Part shown: piece by piece, positions 6,758 to 15,500 of the stretch
How positions within the stretch are numbered: the stretch's first letter is position 1
Layout: every line of letters starts with the position of its first letter
Source: a virus
Strand: one strand, 5' to 3'
Virus record (IMG/VR): IMGVR_UViG_3300025030_001440
Coordinates: 1 to 38,837 of that record
Length of the DNA: 38,837 nucleotides
The notes under the pieces: generated by a model
The model's input: only the letters and a program-made list of their open reading frames with translations
Told to the model about the DNA's origin: nothing
The model's database searches: none
Program-made: the position numbers and the translations under genes

Positions 6758-8580
6758 AAAAACTGTCGCTTATAATCGCTCTCTTGTTTCTTCCGTCAAT
6801 ATCTAACGCCATCCTACCGGATTGCGAACGGGCTACGGTTGCTACTGCAATATCGTCCGCCATTGATAACGACACGATAGAGTGTCCGGCGGGTGAAGTG
6901 ACATGGGCAACATCCGTGACGCTGGATAAATCAATTACGCTAAAGGGGGCAGGTTCCACCAGCACTATTATCAATTCTACCGGCACCGCTATAACCGTCA
7001 CGGGGGCAAGAGTGTTTACCATTACGGGATTCAAATTCGTTGGAACAGGATCGGGACAGACGACCGGGTTCATCCTTAATCAAACCACGTCAGCAGGCTG
7101 GAGAATACATAGTAATTGGTTTTATAACGCAACCGGAAGAAGCATTTATGTTGGAAGCGACACGAACGATGTAGTTAGTGGACTTATCGACAACAACATA
7201 TTTACGCAATTAGTTGGTGTAACACAACAAGGTGTTAGCGTTACTGGTGCAGCGAGGCATCCTGAGGGGTTTACTGCAAGAGAGCGCAACTTCTTGGCAG
7301 ATATGGGCACAGATAATGCCGTCTATATAGACAACAATACGTTCAACTTTTACGATAGGTCTGATGGGGCATTAGATACTGGCGGCGTTGCGAGAGTGGT
7401 GTTCCGACATAATACCGTAAATGGTACGAATATCGGTACGCACGGCACTGACTCGGGATTTCGGCTTGGCCCTGCCTATTACGAGATTTACAACAACACA
7501 TTCACCGGGAAGGGCGAGGGAGCGGCTTCTCCGCTTGGCGCTGGTTACTGGATCAGGGGTGGTACGGGTGTCATTTACAATAACACTATTTCCGGGACAT
7601 TTAATCTTAGCGGTTGTGGTGCGTATTGGTGCTTTGCTACGTATAGGGCGGTTGGAGCAGAATCGTGGAGCGGAGCATGTGACGGAACGGACTGGAAATT
7701 AAATTCCCCGAACACGCTATCTGAAACCGGTACGTATTCTTTCTGTTCGGTGACGCGAGACAGGCCGTGTACTGAAGAGGGGAACTGCCCTGGCGGGGAG
7801 TCCTGCAACACCTTCTTCGATGAGAACAGCGCGAATGGATACCCCTGTCGTGGTCAGGTCGGAGTGGGACCGAATCAGACCTCCGCGCCCGTCTACATTT
7901 GGGGAAACACCTACGACACAATGGGGGTCGGTGCGGGCGGAACAACGTATATAGAGAACGGGCGGGATGTAATTAACGATGGAACCCAGATGCCAGGTTA
8001 TACCGCCTACGACTACCCGCATCCTCTTACTGGTTCCGTCGATGTGGTCCCCTCCGCCTTCTCCTTCGGCGCGGACGTAACCGGCGCGGAACTGTCCACG
8101 CTTACCCCCTCCCCCGACAACGTGACCGTCGCGGGGATCGACGCGGGGCAGACGCCAGCGATCACCGTCAGCGGTACGGGGTGCGAGTACGCGATAGACG
8201 GCGCGGCGTTCACCGCCGACGCGGGAACCGTGGGCCTCGATAACGTGGTGGCGCTGCATACAACGTCCTCGGCGTCCCACAACGCAACGATCTCCTGCAC
8301 CGTGACCATCGGCGGGGTGAGCGATTCGTGGGGAGTGAGGACGGGGGCTGAAAGTGTTCCTATTTTAATATCTCCTTCTTCTGGATCAGGGGGGATTTCT
8401 AGACCCACTACCCTTACTTGGGGAGCGGTTATAGGAGCAATATTATATAATCTCCAAGTAGCTACTGATAGGGAGTTTACCAATGTTGTTGTAGATGTTG
8501 AAACAGAAAATACTAGTTTTGAGGTAAATACTTTGGCTCCTTCTACCAAATATTATTGGCGAGTAAGGGCAAAGCGTTGA
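6754..8580 (+). CDS. Right-handed beta-helix protein with C-terminal FN3 domain
   Basis: A signal peptide (residues 1-19, ending SNA) is followed by a parallel beta-helix of the pectin-lyase type, at about residues 25-330. Its rungs are full of N-rich turns, such as [30 protein letters not shown] and [10 protein letters not shown] Cys-rich stretch (about residues 280-360) comes next. A GC-rich Ala/Thr/Asp segment is encoded at about 8020-8345. The last 80 residues form a fibronectin type III-like domain ending [12 protein letters not shown], whose DNA abruptly turns AT-rich near 8345. Beta-helix proteins act in phages as tailspikes that bind or cleave glycans; no catalytic residues can be assigned. 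The signal peptide is odd for a virion protein. Confidence 0.75.
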   Translation: MKKLSLIIALLFLPSISNAILPDCERATVATAISSAIDNDTIECPAGEVTWATSVTLDKSITLKGAGSTSTIINSTGTAITVTGARVFTITGFKFVGTGSGQTTGFILNQTTSAGWRIHSNWFYNATGRSIYVGSDTNDVVSGLIDNNIFTQLVGVTQQGVSVTGAARHPEGFTARERNFLADMGTDNAVYIDNNTFNFYDRSDGALDTGGVARVVFRHNTVNGTNIGTHGTDSGFRLGPAYYEIYNNTFTGKGEGAASPLGAGYWIRGGTGVIYNNTISGTFNLSGCGAYWCFATYRAVGAESWSGACDGTDWKLNSPNTLSETGTYSFCSVTRDRPCTEEGNCPGGESCNTFFDENSANGYPCRGQVGVGPNQTSAPVYIWGNTYDTMGVGAGGTTYIENGRDVINDGTQMPGYTAYDYPHPLTGSVDVVPSAFSFGADVTGAELSTLTPSPDNVTVAGIDAGQTPAITVSGTGCEYAIDGAAFTADAGTVGLDNVVALHTTSSASHNATISCTVTIGGVSDSWGVRTGAESVPILISPSSGSGGISRPTTLTWGAVIGAILYNLQVATDREFTNVVVDVETENTSFEVNTLAPSTKYYWRVRAKR

Positions 8581-10196
8581 GTTGGGTAGATGATGATGGA
8601 AATGTTTGGGCAGATGATGAGGGATATGTTTGGGCAGAATCCCCATCTACATCTCCATCGGCCTCTCCTTCTTCATCTCCGTCAGGATCTCCTTCTGCTA
8701 GTCCTTCTTCTAGTGTAAGTTCTTCTCCAAGTTCTAGCCCTTCTGAATCCCCATCTACATCTCCATCGGCTTCTGAGTCTCCAAGTCCATCAGCTTCTCC
8801 AAGTGAGAGTCCGTCAACTTCAGCTAGTAGTTCTCCATCAGAATCTCCTTCTGCTAGTGAGTCCTCAAGTCCGTCTGCTAGCGAGAGTGCTAGCCCTAGC
8901 ACTTCTGAATCTCCGTCACCAAGTGCTTCGGAGAGCGGTTCCCCTTCCACTAGCCCTTCAGAATCTCCCTCAACAAGTCCCAGTGAAAGTATTTCATCTT
9001 CTCCCTCTGCATCAGAAAGTGCATCTCCTTCTTCTTCTCCATCTTTAAGTCCTAGTGGCAGTGAATCTGCTTCTCCTTCTATATCTCCTTCTGAATCTCC
9101 GTCAGCCAGTTGGGGTCCTTGGACAAGTCCTTGGTCTTTCTCTACTTCAAGTAGTTCTTCCCCATCAGCATCTCCTTCGGAATCGCCTTCAGTTAGTGAA
9201 TCTTCTTCCCCCTCGGCATCTGAAAGTGGTAGTCCTTCTATCTCTCCTTCGGAATCTCCGTCAATTTCTCCATCTGCCAGCCCTAGTGAAAGTGTATCAT
9301 CCTCTCCATCAGCGTCTGAATCGTTAAGTCCTTCAGCATCAGAATCGTTGTCCCCTTCTGTTTCTGAAAGCGGTTCTCCTTCTGCTAGTGAATCTCCAAG
9401 TCCTTCGGCTTCTGAGTCTTTTTCTCCTAGTGCATCTGAATCCTTAAGTCCTTCGGAATCTCCTAGTGAATCTCCTAGTGAAAGCCCTAGTGCCTCAGAA
9501 TCTCAATCTATTTCAGCAAGTCCTTCCGGATCAGAAAGTCCTTCTCCTTCTGCTTCAGAATCTGCTTCGGTGTCTGCTTCTCCATCTATATCCCCTTCTG
9601 GATCTCCATCTTTGGGATCTAGTGAAAGCGCGTCCCCTAGTGCCAGTGAAAGTCCTTCCCCTTCGGCAAGTGAATCTTCCAGTGTATCTAGTTCTCCCAG
9701 TTTATCTCCGTCAGAATCTCCTAGTGAATCTCCGTCTGCTAGTTCATCAATATCAGAATCTGCTAGTCCTTCGGCTTCAGAATCTCTCTCACAGTCTGCT
9801 TCTCCGTCTGAATCTATTTCAGCTTCTCCTTCTATTTCTGAATCACAGTCTCCTTCTGCTTCTCAATCTGCAAGTGAATCTCTTTCTCCTTCAGAATCAC
9901 CTTCTGCATCAGAGTCTCTGTCTCCGTCAGCTAGTGAAAGTGTTTCACCTTCTGCTTCCCCATCTATTTCAGAATCATCTTCCCCTTCCGTTTCGGAATC
10001 TGCCTCTATTTCATCCTCCCCGTCTATATCAGAAAGTGCTTCTCCTAGTGTTTCTCCTAGTGGTAGTGAGTCTGCTAGTCCTTCTGCTTCTCCTTCAATA
10101 TCTCCGTCATCTTCTCCAAGTGCAGAGATTCCAGCATCTCATGAATACATAGCAAAACGTAGGAAACGAGCATACATAGCTAGACCCCGAAGGTGA
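8577..10196 (+). CDS. Ser-Pro repeat low-complexity surface protein
   Basis: I choose TTG 8577 as start. It overlaps the previous TGA and has AAGGG seven bases upstream, whereas TTG 8556 has no ribosome site. After a short acidic lead with [17 protein letters not shown], a pattern seen at the start of phage tail-fibre-like proteins, come about 490 residues of SPSASPS/SESxSPS repeats. Each Pro is flanked by Ser and many repeats carry Glu. One Trp-containing break ([11 protein letters not shown]) falls near base 9115. The C-terminus is basic and ends ARPRR. Such a chain is likely extended and possibly glycosylated on Ser, given the nearby glycosyltransferases. A stalk or adhesin role is inferred. 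Confidence 0.7.
   Translation: MSWVDDDGNVWADDEGYVWAESPSTSPSASPSSSPSGSPSASPSSSVSSSPSSSPSESPSTSPSASESPSPSASPSESPSTSASSSPSESPSASESSSPSASESASPSTSESPSPSASESGSPSTSPSESPSTSPSESISSSPSASESASPSSSPSLSPSGSESASPSISPSESPSASWGPWTSPWSFSTSSSSSPSASPSESPSVSESSSPSASESGSPSISPSESPSISPSASPSESVSSSPSASESLSPSASESLSPSVSESGSPSASESPSPSASESFSPSASESLSPSESPSESPSESPSASESQSISASPSGSESPSPSASESASVSASPSISPSGSPSLGSSESASPSASESPSPSASESSSVSSSPSLSPSESPSESPSASSSISESASPSASESLSQSASPSESISASPSISESQSPSASQSASESLSPSESPSASESLSPSASESVSPSASPSISESSSPSVSESASISSSPSISESASPSVSPSGSESASPSASPSISPSSSPSAEIPASHEYIAKRRKRAYIARPRR
8640..10128 (+). repeat. Low-complexity Ser-Pro coding repeat tract
   Basis: About 1.5 kb of degenerate TCT/AGT/CCT/GAA codons encode the Ser-Pro-Ser-Ala/Glu repeats. 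All three forward frames stay open over long stretches because the repeat lacks stop codons, which gives spurious frames. Synonymous codons are well mixed (TCx and AGx Ser), so the repeat looks old or actively shuffled rather than freshly expanded. Confidence 0.85.
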
Positions 10197-10205
10197 GGAA
10201 AAATT

Positions 10206-10553
10206 ATGGGAATCCAAATGGCAGATGGTTCGAAACAACCGGGGGAAGTCCTTCGTTATTCTATGGAATTTACTCCGGGTAAAGCGATTGCAACGGGGGA
10301 TTCTCTTACGGGAACTCCTACAGTAACGATCACACGTCAATCAGATGGAGTAAATGTAACAAATGATTCTGTAGGACCCCCCGTTATTTCAGGAATGTTA
10401 TATTCTGCTGCAACTAGATCAGGAAATATTGTATATGCTTGGATTGAAGGGGGAACTAGTGGGGATGTTTATAAAATTACTTTTAAATGTAATACGACAT
10501 ATGGGGAGCAAAATGTAGAGGAAGACCTTTTGCTTCCAGTCATCAATACGTAG
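10206..10553 (+). CDS. Small beta-rich phage virion-type protein
   Basis: This 115-residue protein has the layout of a common small phage Ig-like protein: an N-terminal GEVLRYSMEFTP strand, ATGDSLTGTPTVTI, then VNVTNDSVGPPVISG and a final GTSGDVYKITFKC and glutamate-rich strand. In other phages such proteins follow fibre genes and are predicted to be virion or baseplate-attached beta-sandwiches. TGAGGAAA precedes the ATG. It closes the surface-protein block and is followed by the lysis genes. Functional assignment is by resemblance only. Confidence 0.55.
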   Translation: MGIQMADGSKQPGEVLRYSMEFTPGKAIATGDSLTGTPTVTITRQSDGVNVTNDSVGPPVISGMLYSAATRSGNIVYAWIEGGTSGDVYKITFKCNTTYGEQNVEEDLLLPVINT

Positions 10554-10561
10554 GAGATATC

Positions 10562-11110
10562 ATGAACAAACCGGAATATATTGTAATTCATAATAGTGCT
10601 ACAAAAGATGGCCAAACGGCGGATTGGAAAGCCATCTCTCGTTTTCATACTTCCTTTCGAAAGGGAGGAGATATAATATCCCCAGAGAAAGCAGCTGAAC
10701 TTAGGGCATCAGGAGATAAAACTGTAGAAAGTCCTTGGCCTTATATAGGTTATAATTTTGGGATTGAGGAGGTAGAGGGGGAGATTAAATTAATGACTGG
10801 GCATGCTATTGGTTTTCAAGGATACCATTGTAAGAATGCTAATATGAATTTCAGATCAATAGGTATTTGCGTAGTAGGAAATTATGACATAGAAATTTTG
10901 CCACTTCGTAAATTATATTTTCTTCGTGATCTTTGCTATGCTTTAATGGTTAATTATGAAATTAAATCTGTTAATATTATAGGTCATCGAGATGCAGGAT
11001 TAATGGATGGGTTTGATTGGGAAAAAGATCAATTTAAAACTTGTCCAGGAAAATTATTTCCGTTGATAGCATTGAAGGATATGCTAAATGGAAAAGTTTT
11101 TAATGAGTAA
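10562..11110 (+). CDS. Endolysin, N-acetylmuramoyl-L-alanine amidase
   Basis: An Amidase_2/PGRP-fold zinc enzyme that cuts the lactyl-amide bond between MurNAc and L-Ala in peptidoglycan, as in T7 lysozyme. It starts EYIVIHNSATKDG, with H10 as first zinc ligand. Tyr in YNFGIEE (about residue 65), IIGHRDAG with H142, and KTCPG with C161 complete the expected Zn/catalytic set. At 182 residues it is a single-domain lysozyme without a separate wall-binding domain or signal peptide, so it would need a holin. AGGAG lies ahead of the ATG. The next genes are short membrane proteins, fitting a lysis cassette. Confidence 0.85.
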   Translation: MNKPEYIVIHNSATKDGQTADWKAISRFHTSFRKGGDIISPEKAAELRASGDKTVESPWPYIGYNFGIEEVEGEIKLMTGHAIGFQGYHCKNANMNFRSIGICVVGNYDIEILPLRKLYFLRDLCYALMVNYEIKSVNIIGHRDAGLMDGFDWEKDQFKTCPGKLFPLIALKDMLNGKVFNE

Positions 11111-11139
11111 TTTAGGGTGATAGAAAGGAAAATAAAAAA

Positions 11140-11436
11140 ATGAAAAGTTTTAGAATGTTGGGAACCATTATAGGGATATTAGTTACTATTCTTGGTGGGG
11201 CTTGGGCAGTAGAGTGTCATTATGCAAAACAATATGATGTATCAGAATTGGGGAAGGCATTTCAGCAACATCAAATTGAACAACAAATAGATGTTACCAC
11301 GGATCGTTTATATCAAACGGAAGATAGGTTAAAGCAAAAGCCGAATAATACTGAATTAATGGAGCGTAAAAGGGAGTTGGAAGATAGGAAGCAGAGGTTA
11401 GAAAAGAAACTTTTAAAGTTTGATAAGGAGGGATGA
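11140..11436 (+). CDS. Single-pass membrane coiled-coil protein, possible spanin
   Basis: Residues 5-25 form an N-terminal hydrophobic span (MLGTIIGILVTILGGAWAV). The remainder is a charged helix with heptad-like repeats (TTDRLYQTEDRLKQK, MERKRELEDRKQRLEKKLL), so a coiled coil. N-in membrane anchor plus periplasmic coiled coil is the layout of an i-spanin (Rz-like), though no embedded Rz1 lipoprotein frame was found. GAAAGGAAAA precedes the ATG. It sits between the amidase and a two-span membrane protein, which supports a lysis role. It could equally be a scaffold for the holin. Confidence 0.5.
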   Translation: MKSFRMLGTIIGILVTILGGAWAVECHYAKQYDVSELGKAFQQHQIEQQIDVTTDRLYQTEDRLKQKPNNTELMERKRELEDRKQRLEKKLLKFDKEG

Positions 11437-11437
11437 T

Positions 11438-11779
11438 ATGGCTCCAGAGGCAAATGGTGGATGGTTGGGGAAATTTATTCGAATTTTTGATCAATATCTT
11501 GGAGCATGGGTAGGAATATTTTTAGCGTCTACTATTCTTATGGGATGGATTGAAAAGATGTTTGTATTAATTCGTTGGAATCCTGAAAAGGAGATGTATG
11601 TTAATCAACCTATGTTTCCTACTCCAGAATGGTGGACTAGTCCAGTAGGAATAGTCTCTGTTTTGGTGGCTTCTTGTCTTGCTAAACTCGGTCATGGTTA
11701 TTGGGTTAATTCTAAATTCAATAGTGAGCAAGGAAAACCTCCGGTAGCTTCTGATGCTACTAAACCAACTGGAGTATAG
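11438..11779 (+). CDS. Putative holin, two membrane spans
   Basis: The start ATG 11438 is chosen over an upstream TTG (11420) because AAGGAGGG lies 5-12 bases before it. The 113-residue protein has a hydrophobic span near residues 18-40 (YLGAWVGIFLASTILMGWI) and a second near 70-88 (SPVGIVSVLVASCLAKL), separated by a Trp/Pro-rich loop (FPTPEWWTSP). It ends in a soluble tail. Two spans next to an endolysin suggest a class II-like holin. No holin family signature is certain, so the call rests on topology and neighbours. Confidence 0.5.
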   Translation: MAPEANGGWLGKFIRIFDQYLGAWVGIFLASTILMGWIEKMFVLIRWNPEKEMYVNQPMFPTPEWWTSPVGIVSVLVASCLAKLGHGYWVNSKFNSEQGKPPVASDATKPTGV

Positions 11780-11788
11780 GAGATAGCA

Positions 11789-12568
11789 GTGATTCACGAA
11801 TTTTTACAAAAATTAGCAAATAAGACGGCTCCTAAAGTAAGGGAATTGGAACAAAAAGCAGAGGATGTTATTGTTTCAAGTGTTCAAAGGAAAGTTCCAG
11901 GACTTTCTCCAAAAATCATCATATTTTTAACTACGTTAGTTTTGATTTTTATTGCCCTAGGGGGGTATGCTATATATTGGAAATATCTTCGTTCAGATAA
12001 ACCAAATTCAAATATGGAGCAAGTAATTACTCAAGGAGGAGGAACCGTTCAGACTGGCTCCCAAGTTCCAGCTGTAGCAAAGGCTAGTAAGAAGGGTAAA
12101 GCTAAAACTAAGACAGAAACAAGGCCCGTAGAATACATCCCAGACGATGAATTGCCCCCGGAAGAAGTAGCAAAAATTCCTAACGTTCCCCCAATCGTTG
12201 GAGTAGATAATGTTCCAAGGAAAATTCAATTGGGGGACACCCAAGTAGTCCCTCCGTCTAGGGGAGAGGTTTATACTAGGGCTTACATTTTGCCAGATGG
12301 AAAAATTAAGATTTATCAAGACCCTCAAAAGGAAAAATTTTGGGGACTTCCTTGGAAAGATAGTAATTGGAAACGTATTGAACTTGAAGGACGGTTAGGA
12401 TTATTTGGGAATACTCAAGCAAAAGGTACGGCTAGATGGCTTCCTCTCAGAACAGGGGATATTCAATATGGTCCCGAAATATCTGTAGGAACTGAGTTAG
12501 GTGGTATAGTTCGTGCAGAAGGAATGTTAATGTTTCGTTTGGAACCTTTCAGAAAATCATATAGATGA
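11789..12568 (+). CDS. Membrane-anchored hypothetical protein, 259 aa
   Basis: GTG start with TAGGAG upstream. The N-terminal 40 residues are amphipathic and charged, then KIIIFLTTLVLIFIALGG (about residues 46-65) forms one membrane span. A linker rich in Lys/Thr/Pro follows (GKAKTKTETRPVEYIPDDE). The C-terminal 110 residues look like a compact beta domain (GEVYTRAYILPDGKIKIY, RIELEGRLGLFGNTQAKG, then GPEISVGTEL). I do not recognise the family. Its place between the lysis genes and TerL leaves either a lysis accessory or an unrelated membrane role. Confidence 0.6.
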   Translation: MIHEFLQKLANKTAPKVRELEQKAEDVIVSSVQRKVPGLSPKIIIFLTTLVLIFIALGGYAIYWKYLRSDKPNSNMEQVITQGGGTVQTGSQVPAVAKASKKGKAKTKTETRPVEYIPDDELPPEEVAKIPNVPPIVGVDNVPRKIQLGDTQVVPPSRGEVYTRAYILPDGKIKIYQDPQKEKFWGLPWKDSNWKRIELEGRLGLFGNTQAKGTARWLPLRTGDIQYGPEISVGTELGGIVRAEGMLMFRLEPFRKSYR

Positions 12569-12575
12569 GGATATA

Positions 12576-15329
12576 ATGGGAGATTTGATTTTAATTCGTG
12601 GCAAGGGCGGCAGAGGAAAAGACGGAGGGGGAGAGAAGCCCCCTTCAAATCCTACTCCTATGCGTCCTCGTAAACCTATTATTCGTAGTAGTGATATAAA
12701 ACCATTTATAGAAGATCCTTCAATAGACCCTAATTTAATTAATTTAATTGATTTGCCCCTACCATTACCAATTCTTCGTAAAGAAATTCAGAGACAAGAA
12801 GCTCAAAATCCTGTGGAAAAAGAAATAGATTTGATGAAGAGATATAAAGAAAAACCTCTTCTATTTTGGAGAGATGAATTAGGTATCCCGATTGAAGGAT
12901 GGAGGGATGATAAGCCTCCTAAAGAATGGAAACCTGGAGATCCTGTTCCTCTTTGGAGTAAACAAAGAGAGATCATAAAAGCATTAGTAGAGCATAGAAA
13001 AGTAGCTGTCAAGTCTGGACACGGATTGGGAAAAACGCATCTTGCTGCAGGAATTACTCTTTATTTAGCTTATGTATGGCATGCAACAGGGATGACTACT
13101 GCCCCCTGTTTTGATAAAGAAACAGAAATTTTGACCGATGGTGGATGGAAGTTTTTAAAAGATTTGACGGGGGAAGAAAAAGTATCCCAATACGATCCCA
13201 TCACAGAGGAGATGACTTTTGTAAAACCTTTGGAATATTATAAGGTTCCGTACAAGGGAAAACTTTTGGGAATAAAGAATCAATTGGTAGATGCTTTGAT
13301 GACCCCAGATCATAGATGTTGGGTTAAGATGAAAGAGACTCGTTGGGGGGATAAAGAGTTTGGAATTAAGTATGCAAAAGATATTTATAAGAATGGTAGT
13401 TGGAGAGTTCAAAAATCTGTTAAATGGAAAGGGCAAGAATCTATATTTAGTAAAGATTGGATGGAATTTTTGGGATTTTGGTTTGCTGAGGGTAATTGTG
13501 GTTATCATCCAGAAAGAGGTTCTTATAACGTAGGGGTTACTCAAGCTAAGCCGCAAAATATATCTTATGTGGATGATTTGTTTAGAAGAATAGGGCTTCA
13601 AGATAAAGTTAAGAAAAAGAAACGTAAAAAAGATGATTGTTACGATTGGAATATTTATTCAAAGGAATTAGCTGCTCAATTTAAGCCTTTTGGTAAATCA
13701 AAAGTCAGGTCCATCCCGCGTTGGATTTTGGAATTAGATAAAGAATATTTGGAAGCTTTTATGCAAGGGTTTTGGATGGGAGATGGCACTTCGGAAAAAT
13801 ATTCCGAAGAGACTAAAAAGGGGGGTTGGTGGGCTTTAGCTACTTCTTCTAATCAGTTGGCCGATGATTTATTAGAAATTTGTGTGAAATTGGGTTGGGT
13901 AGCTAATAAGGCTGAATATAAATATAAAGGGGAAGCAGAAAGATTTGGGAGTGCCTACACCGTAAGTGTTTGGAAGAGGGGACACCAAGCTCAAGTCACT
14001 AGATATGATTGGTATGAGGTAGATTATGATGATTTTGTTTATTGTGTTAAAGTCCCTACCCAGTTGATATTGGTACGAAGAAAGGGAAAATATCATATAA
14101 GTGGAAATTCCTTCAGGCAAGTCAGACGCGCTTTATGGGGAGAGATTCACTATCAACATGTTCGTGCTCGTACCCCATTAGGCGGTAAAATGAATCAGGT
14201 TAGTTTAGATTTGGGACCTAAATGGTTTGTTGAGGGATTTGCCACTGATAAGCCGATGGATAATATTACTGGTATTCATGAAGAAAATATTTTTGTAATA
14301 GTGGATGAAGCTGGCGGAGTTGCTCATAATGTATTTGAATCGTTAGATGCTCTTTTGACATCGGAAAGTACGTTTGTACTTTATATAGGAAACCCTACTG
14401 ATCCTACTAGTCCTTTTGCAGATGCTTTTAAACCAGGATCTGGTTTTAAAACTTTTACTCTTAGTTGTTATGATTGCCCCAATGTTCGTCATGATAGAAT
14501 AATTTATCCTAAACTTACTATTAAAAAATGGGTAGATGAAAAGGCCAAGAAATGGGGGGTAGATTCAAATTTATTTAGAATTAGAGTTCTTGGAGAATTT
14601 CCGGAAGAGAGTAAAGACACTCTTATTCCAATTAGATATATTGAGAAAGCACTTGAAAAAGGTAGGGATGGTATTTTATTGCCAGATCATATTTATGCTT
14701 TTGGATTAGACGTAGCTCGTCAAGGATCTGATAGTACCACTTATGGAATACGATATAAATCAGGATTATTTAGAATTCATGAAGCTACTCAAAAGAAAAG
14801 AGAAACAGAAACAGCGGGGAAAATGATTTCTACTTATGATGAATTTATTCCGGAGTTTAAGTATAGGAATCTTAATGATTTAGAAAAAAAATTAAATAAA
14901 AATAAAAATGAAGATAAAGAAGAAATTGTTTTTCCTCCAATCAATGTAGATGATATTGGAGTTGGGGGAGGAGTTGTAGATATATTATTGGAAGAAGAAT
15001 ACCCCACTAATGGAGTAAATGTTGCGGAACCTCCGGATTCTTCTGATCCGGATGACGCGAAAACTTTTCTTAATAAACGTGCTCAATACTATTGGAATTT
15101 AAAAAAGCTATTTGAAGCAGGACTAGTTGCTATAGACGATGATGAATTAGCTCATGAATTGTCTAAAATGAAGGTAGAGTTTCTTCGTAGCGGAAAGATT
15201 AAAATAGTGGATAAAGAAACGATTAAAAAGGATTTGGGGGGCCGTAGTCCGGATAAGGCTGAGTGTATGATGTTGGCTTTCTCTATGGACTATGCAGATG
15301 TAGAGAGAGAATTAGTGCGTTTCCTTTGA
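12576..15329 (+). CDS. terL: Terminase large subunit interrupted by an intein
   Basis: The DNA-packaging ATPase and headful/cos nuclease. The reading frame is 917 residues; removing the 334-residue intein leaves 583, a normal TerL size. Walker A is SGHGLGKTHLA just before the intein. After it, SFRQVRRALWGEI continues the conserved TTAP-(S/T)xRQV motif. Walker B is IFVIVDEAGG. The RNase H-like nuclease has acidic residues in YAFGLDVARQGSDST, INVDDIGVGGG and SPDKAECMMLAF. A Pro-rich N-terminal extension of about 100 residues precedes the ATPase. Ribosome site: GAGG upstream of ATG. The small terminase lies 10 kb upstream instead of next door. Confidence 0.93.
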   Translation: MGDLILIRGKGGRGKDGGGEKPPSNPTPMRPRKPIIRSSDIKPFIEDPSIDPNLINLIDLPLPLPILRKEIQRQEAQNPVEKEIDLMKRYKEKPLLFWRDELGIPIEGWRDDKPPKEWKPGDPVPLWSKQREIIKALVEHRKVAVKSGHGLGKTHLAAGITLYLAYVWHATGMTTAPCFDKETEILTDGGWKFLKDLTGEEKVSQYDPITEEMTFVKPLEYYKVPYKGKLLGIKNQLVDALMTPDHRCWVKMKETRWGDKEFGIKYAKDIYKNGSWRVQKSVKWKGQESIFSKDWMEFLGFWFAEGNCGYHPERGSYNVGVTQAKPQNISYVDDLFRRIGLQDKVKKKKRKKDDCYDWNIYSKELAAQFKPFGKSKVRSIPRWILELDKEYLEAFMQGFWMGDGTSEKYSEETKKGGWWALATSSNQLADDLLEICVKLGWVANKAEYKYKGEAERFGSAYTVSVWKRGHQAQVTRYDWYEVDYDDFVYCVKVPTQLILVRRKGKYHISGNSFRQVRRALWGEIHYQHVRARTPLGGKMNQVSLDLGPKWFVEGFATDKPMDNITGIHEENIFVIVDEAGGVAHNVFESLDALLTSESTFVLYIGNPTDPTSPFADAFKPGSGFKTFTLSCYDCPNVRHDRIIYPKLTIKKWVDEKAKKWGVDSNLFRIRVLGEFPEESKDTLIPIRYIEKALEKGRDGILLPDHIYAFGLDVARQGSDSTTYGIRYKSGLFRIHEATQKKRETETAGKMISTYDEFIPEFKYRNLNDLEKKLNKNKNEDKEEIVFPPINVDDIGVGGGVVDILLEEEYPTNGVNVAEPPDSSDPDDAKTFLNKRAQYYWNLKKLFEAGLVAIDDDELAHELSKMKVEFLRSGKIKIVDKETIKKDLGGRSPDKAECMMLAFSMDYADVERELVRFL
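13107..14108 (+). other. Intein with LAGLIDADG endonuclease, in TerL
   Basis: A 334-residue protein-splicing element at TerL residues 178-511. It begins with Cys (CFDKETEILTDGGW) right after TTAP, has a block B-type TPDHRCWV, and ends YHISGN followed by Ser as the +1 nucleophile. The penultimate residue is Gly rather than the usual His, a variant known in other inteins. Two LAGLIDADG helices are visible: FLGFWFAEGN (E305) and FMQGFWMGDGT (D403), both with acidic catalytic positions kept. The element therefore looks competent for splicing and homing. Insertion is in the ATPase core between Walker A and Walker B. Confidence 0.88.
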
Positions 15330-15342
15330 GGAGGTATAGATA

Positions 15343-15498
15343 ATGTTTAATGAATTATTGGCAGAATCAGTGGCTAAAGCAACTTTTTGGGTTATAATTA
15401 TTTTTGCATTAGGAATCACCGTTAGATTTTTAATAAGGGATTACGTAAATTTTATTTTGGAGGATGTAGAGAAGAAATCTTCCCCAGAAGAAGATTAA
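15343..15498 (+). CDS. Small single-pass membrane protein, 51 aa
   Basis: A 51-residue frame starts at ATG 15343 with GAGGAGG at 15328-15334 as ribosome site, and ends at TAA 15496-15498. One hydrophobic span (ATFWVIIIFALGITVRFLI) lies near residues 13-31, followed by an acidic tail ending SSPEED. It sits tightly between terL and the next gene. It resembles in size the 40-residue membrane protein ahead of TerS. Function unknown. Confidence 0.6.
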   Translation: MFNELLAESVAKATFWVIIIFALGITVRFLIRDYVNFILEDVEKKSSPEED

Positions 15499-15500
15499 TT

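Noticed and set aside
7717-8280. Minus-strand 187-residue frame
   Set aside because: Shadow of the beta-helix gene in a GC-rich part; Arg/Gly-rich without motifs.
8543-8950. Acidic Glu/Asp/Gly/Leu-rich minus-strand frame
   Set aside because: Mirror image of the Ser-Pro repeat coding tract, which has no stop codons in several frames.
9466-10152. Leu-rich forward frame inside the repeat gene
   Set aside because: Out-of-frame reading of the TCT/CCT repeat; composition is an artefact.
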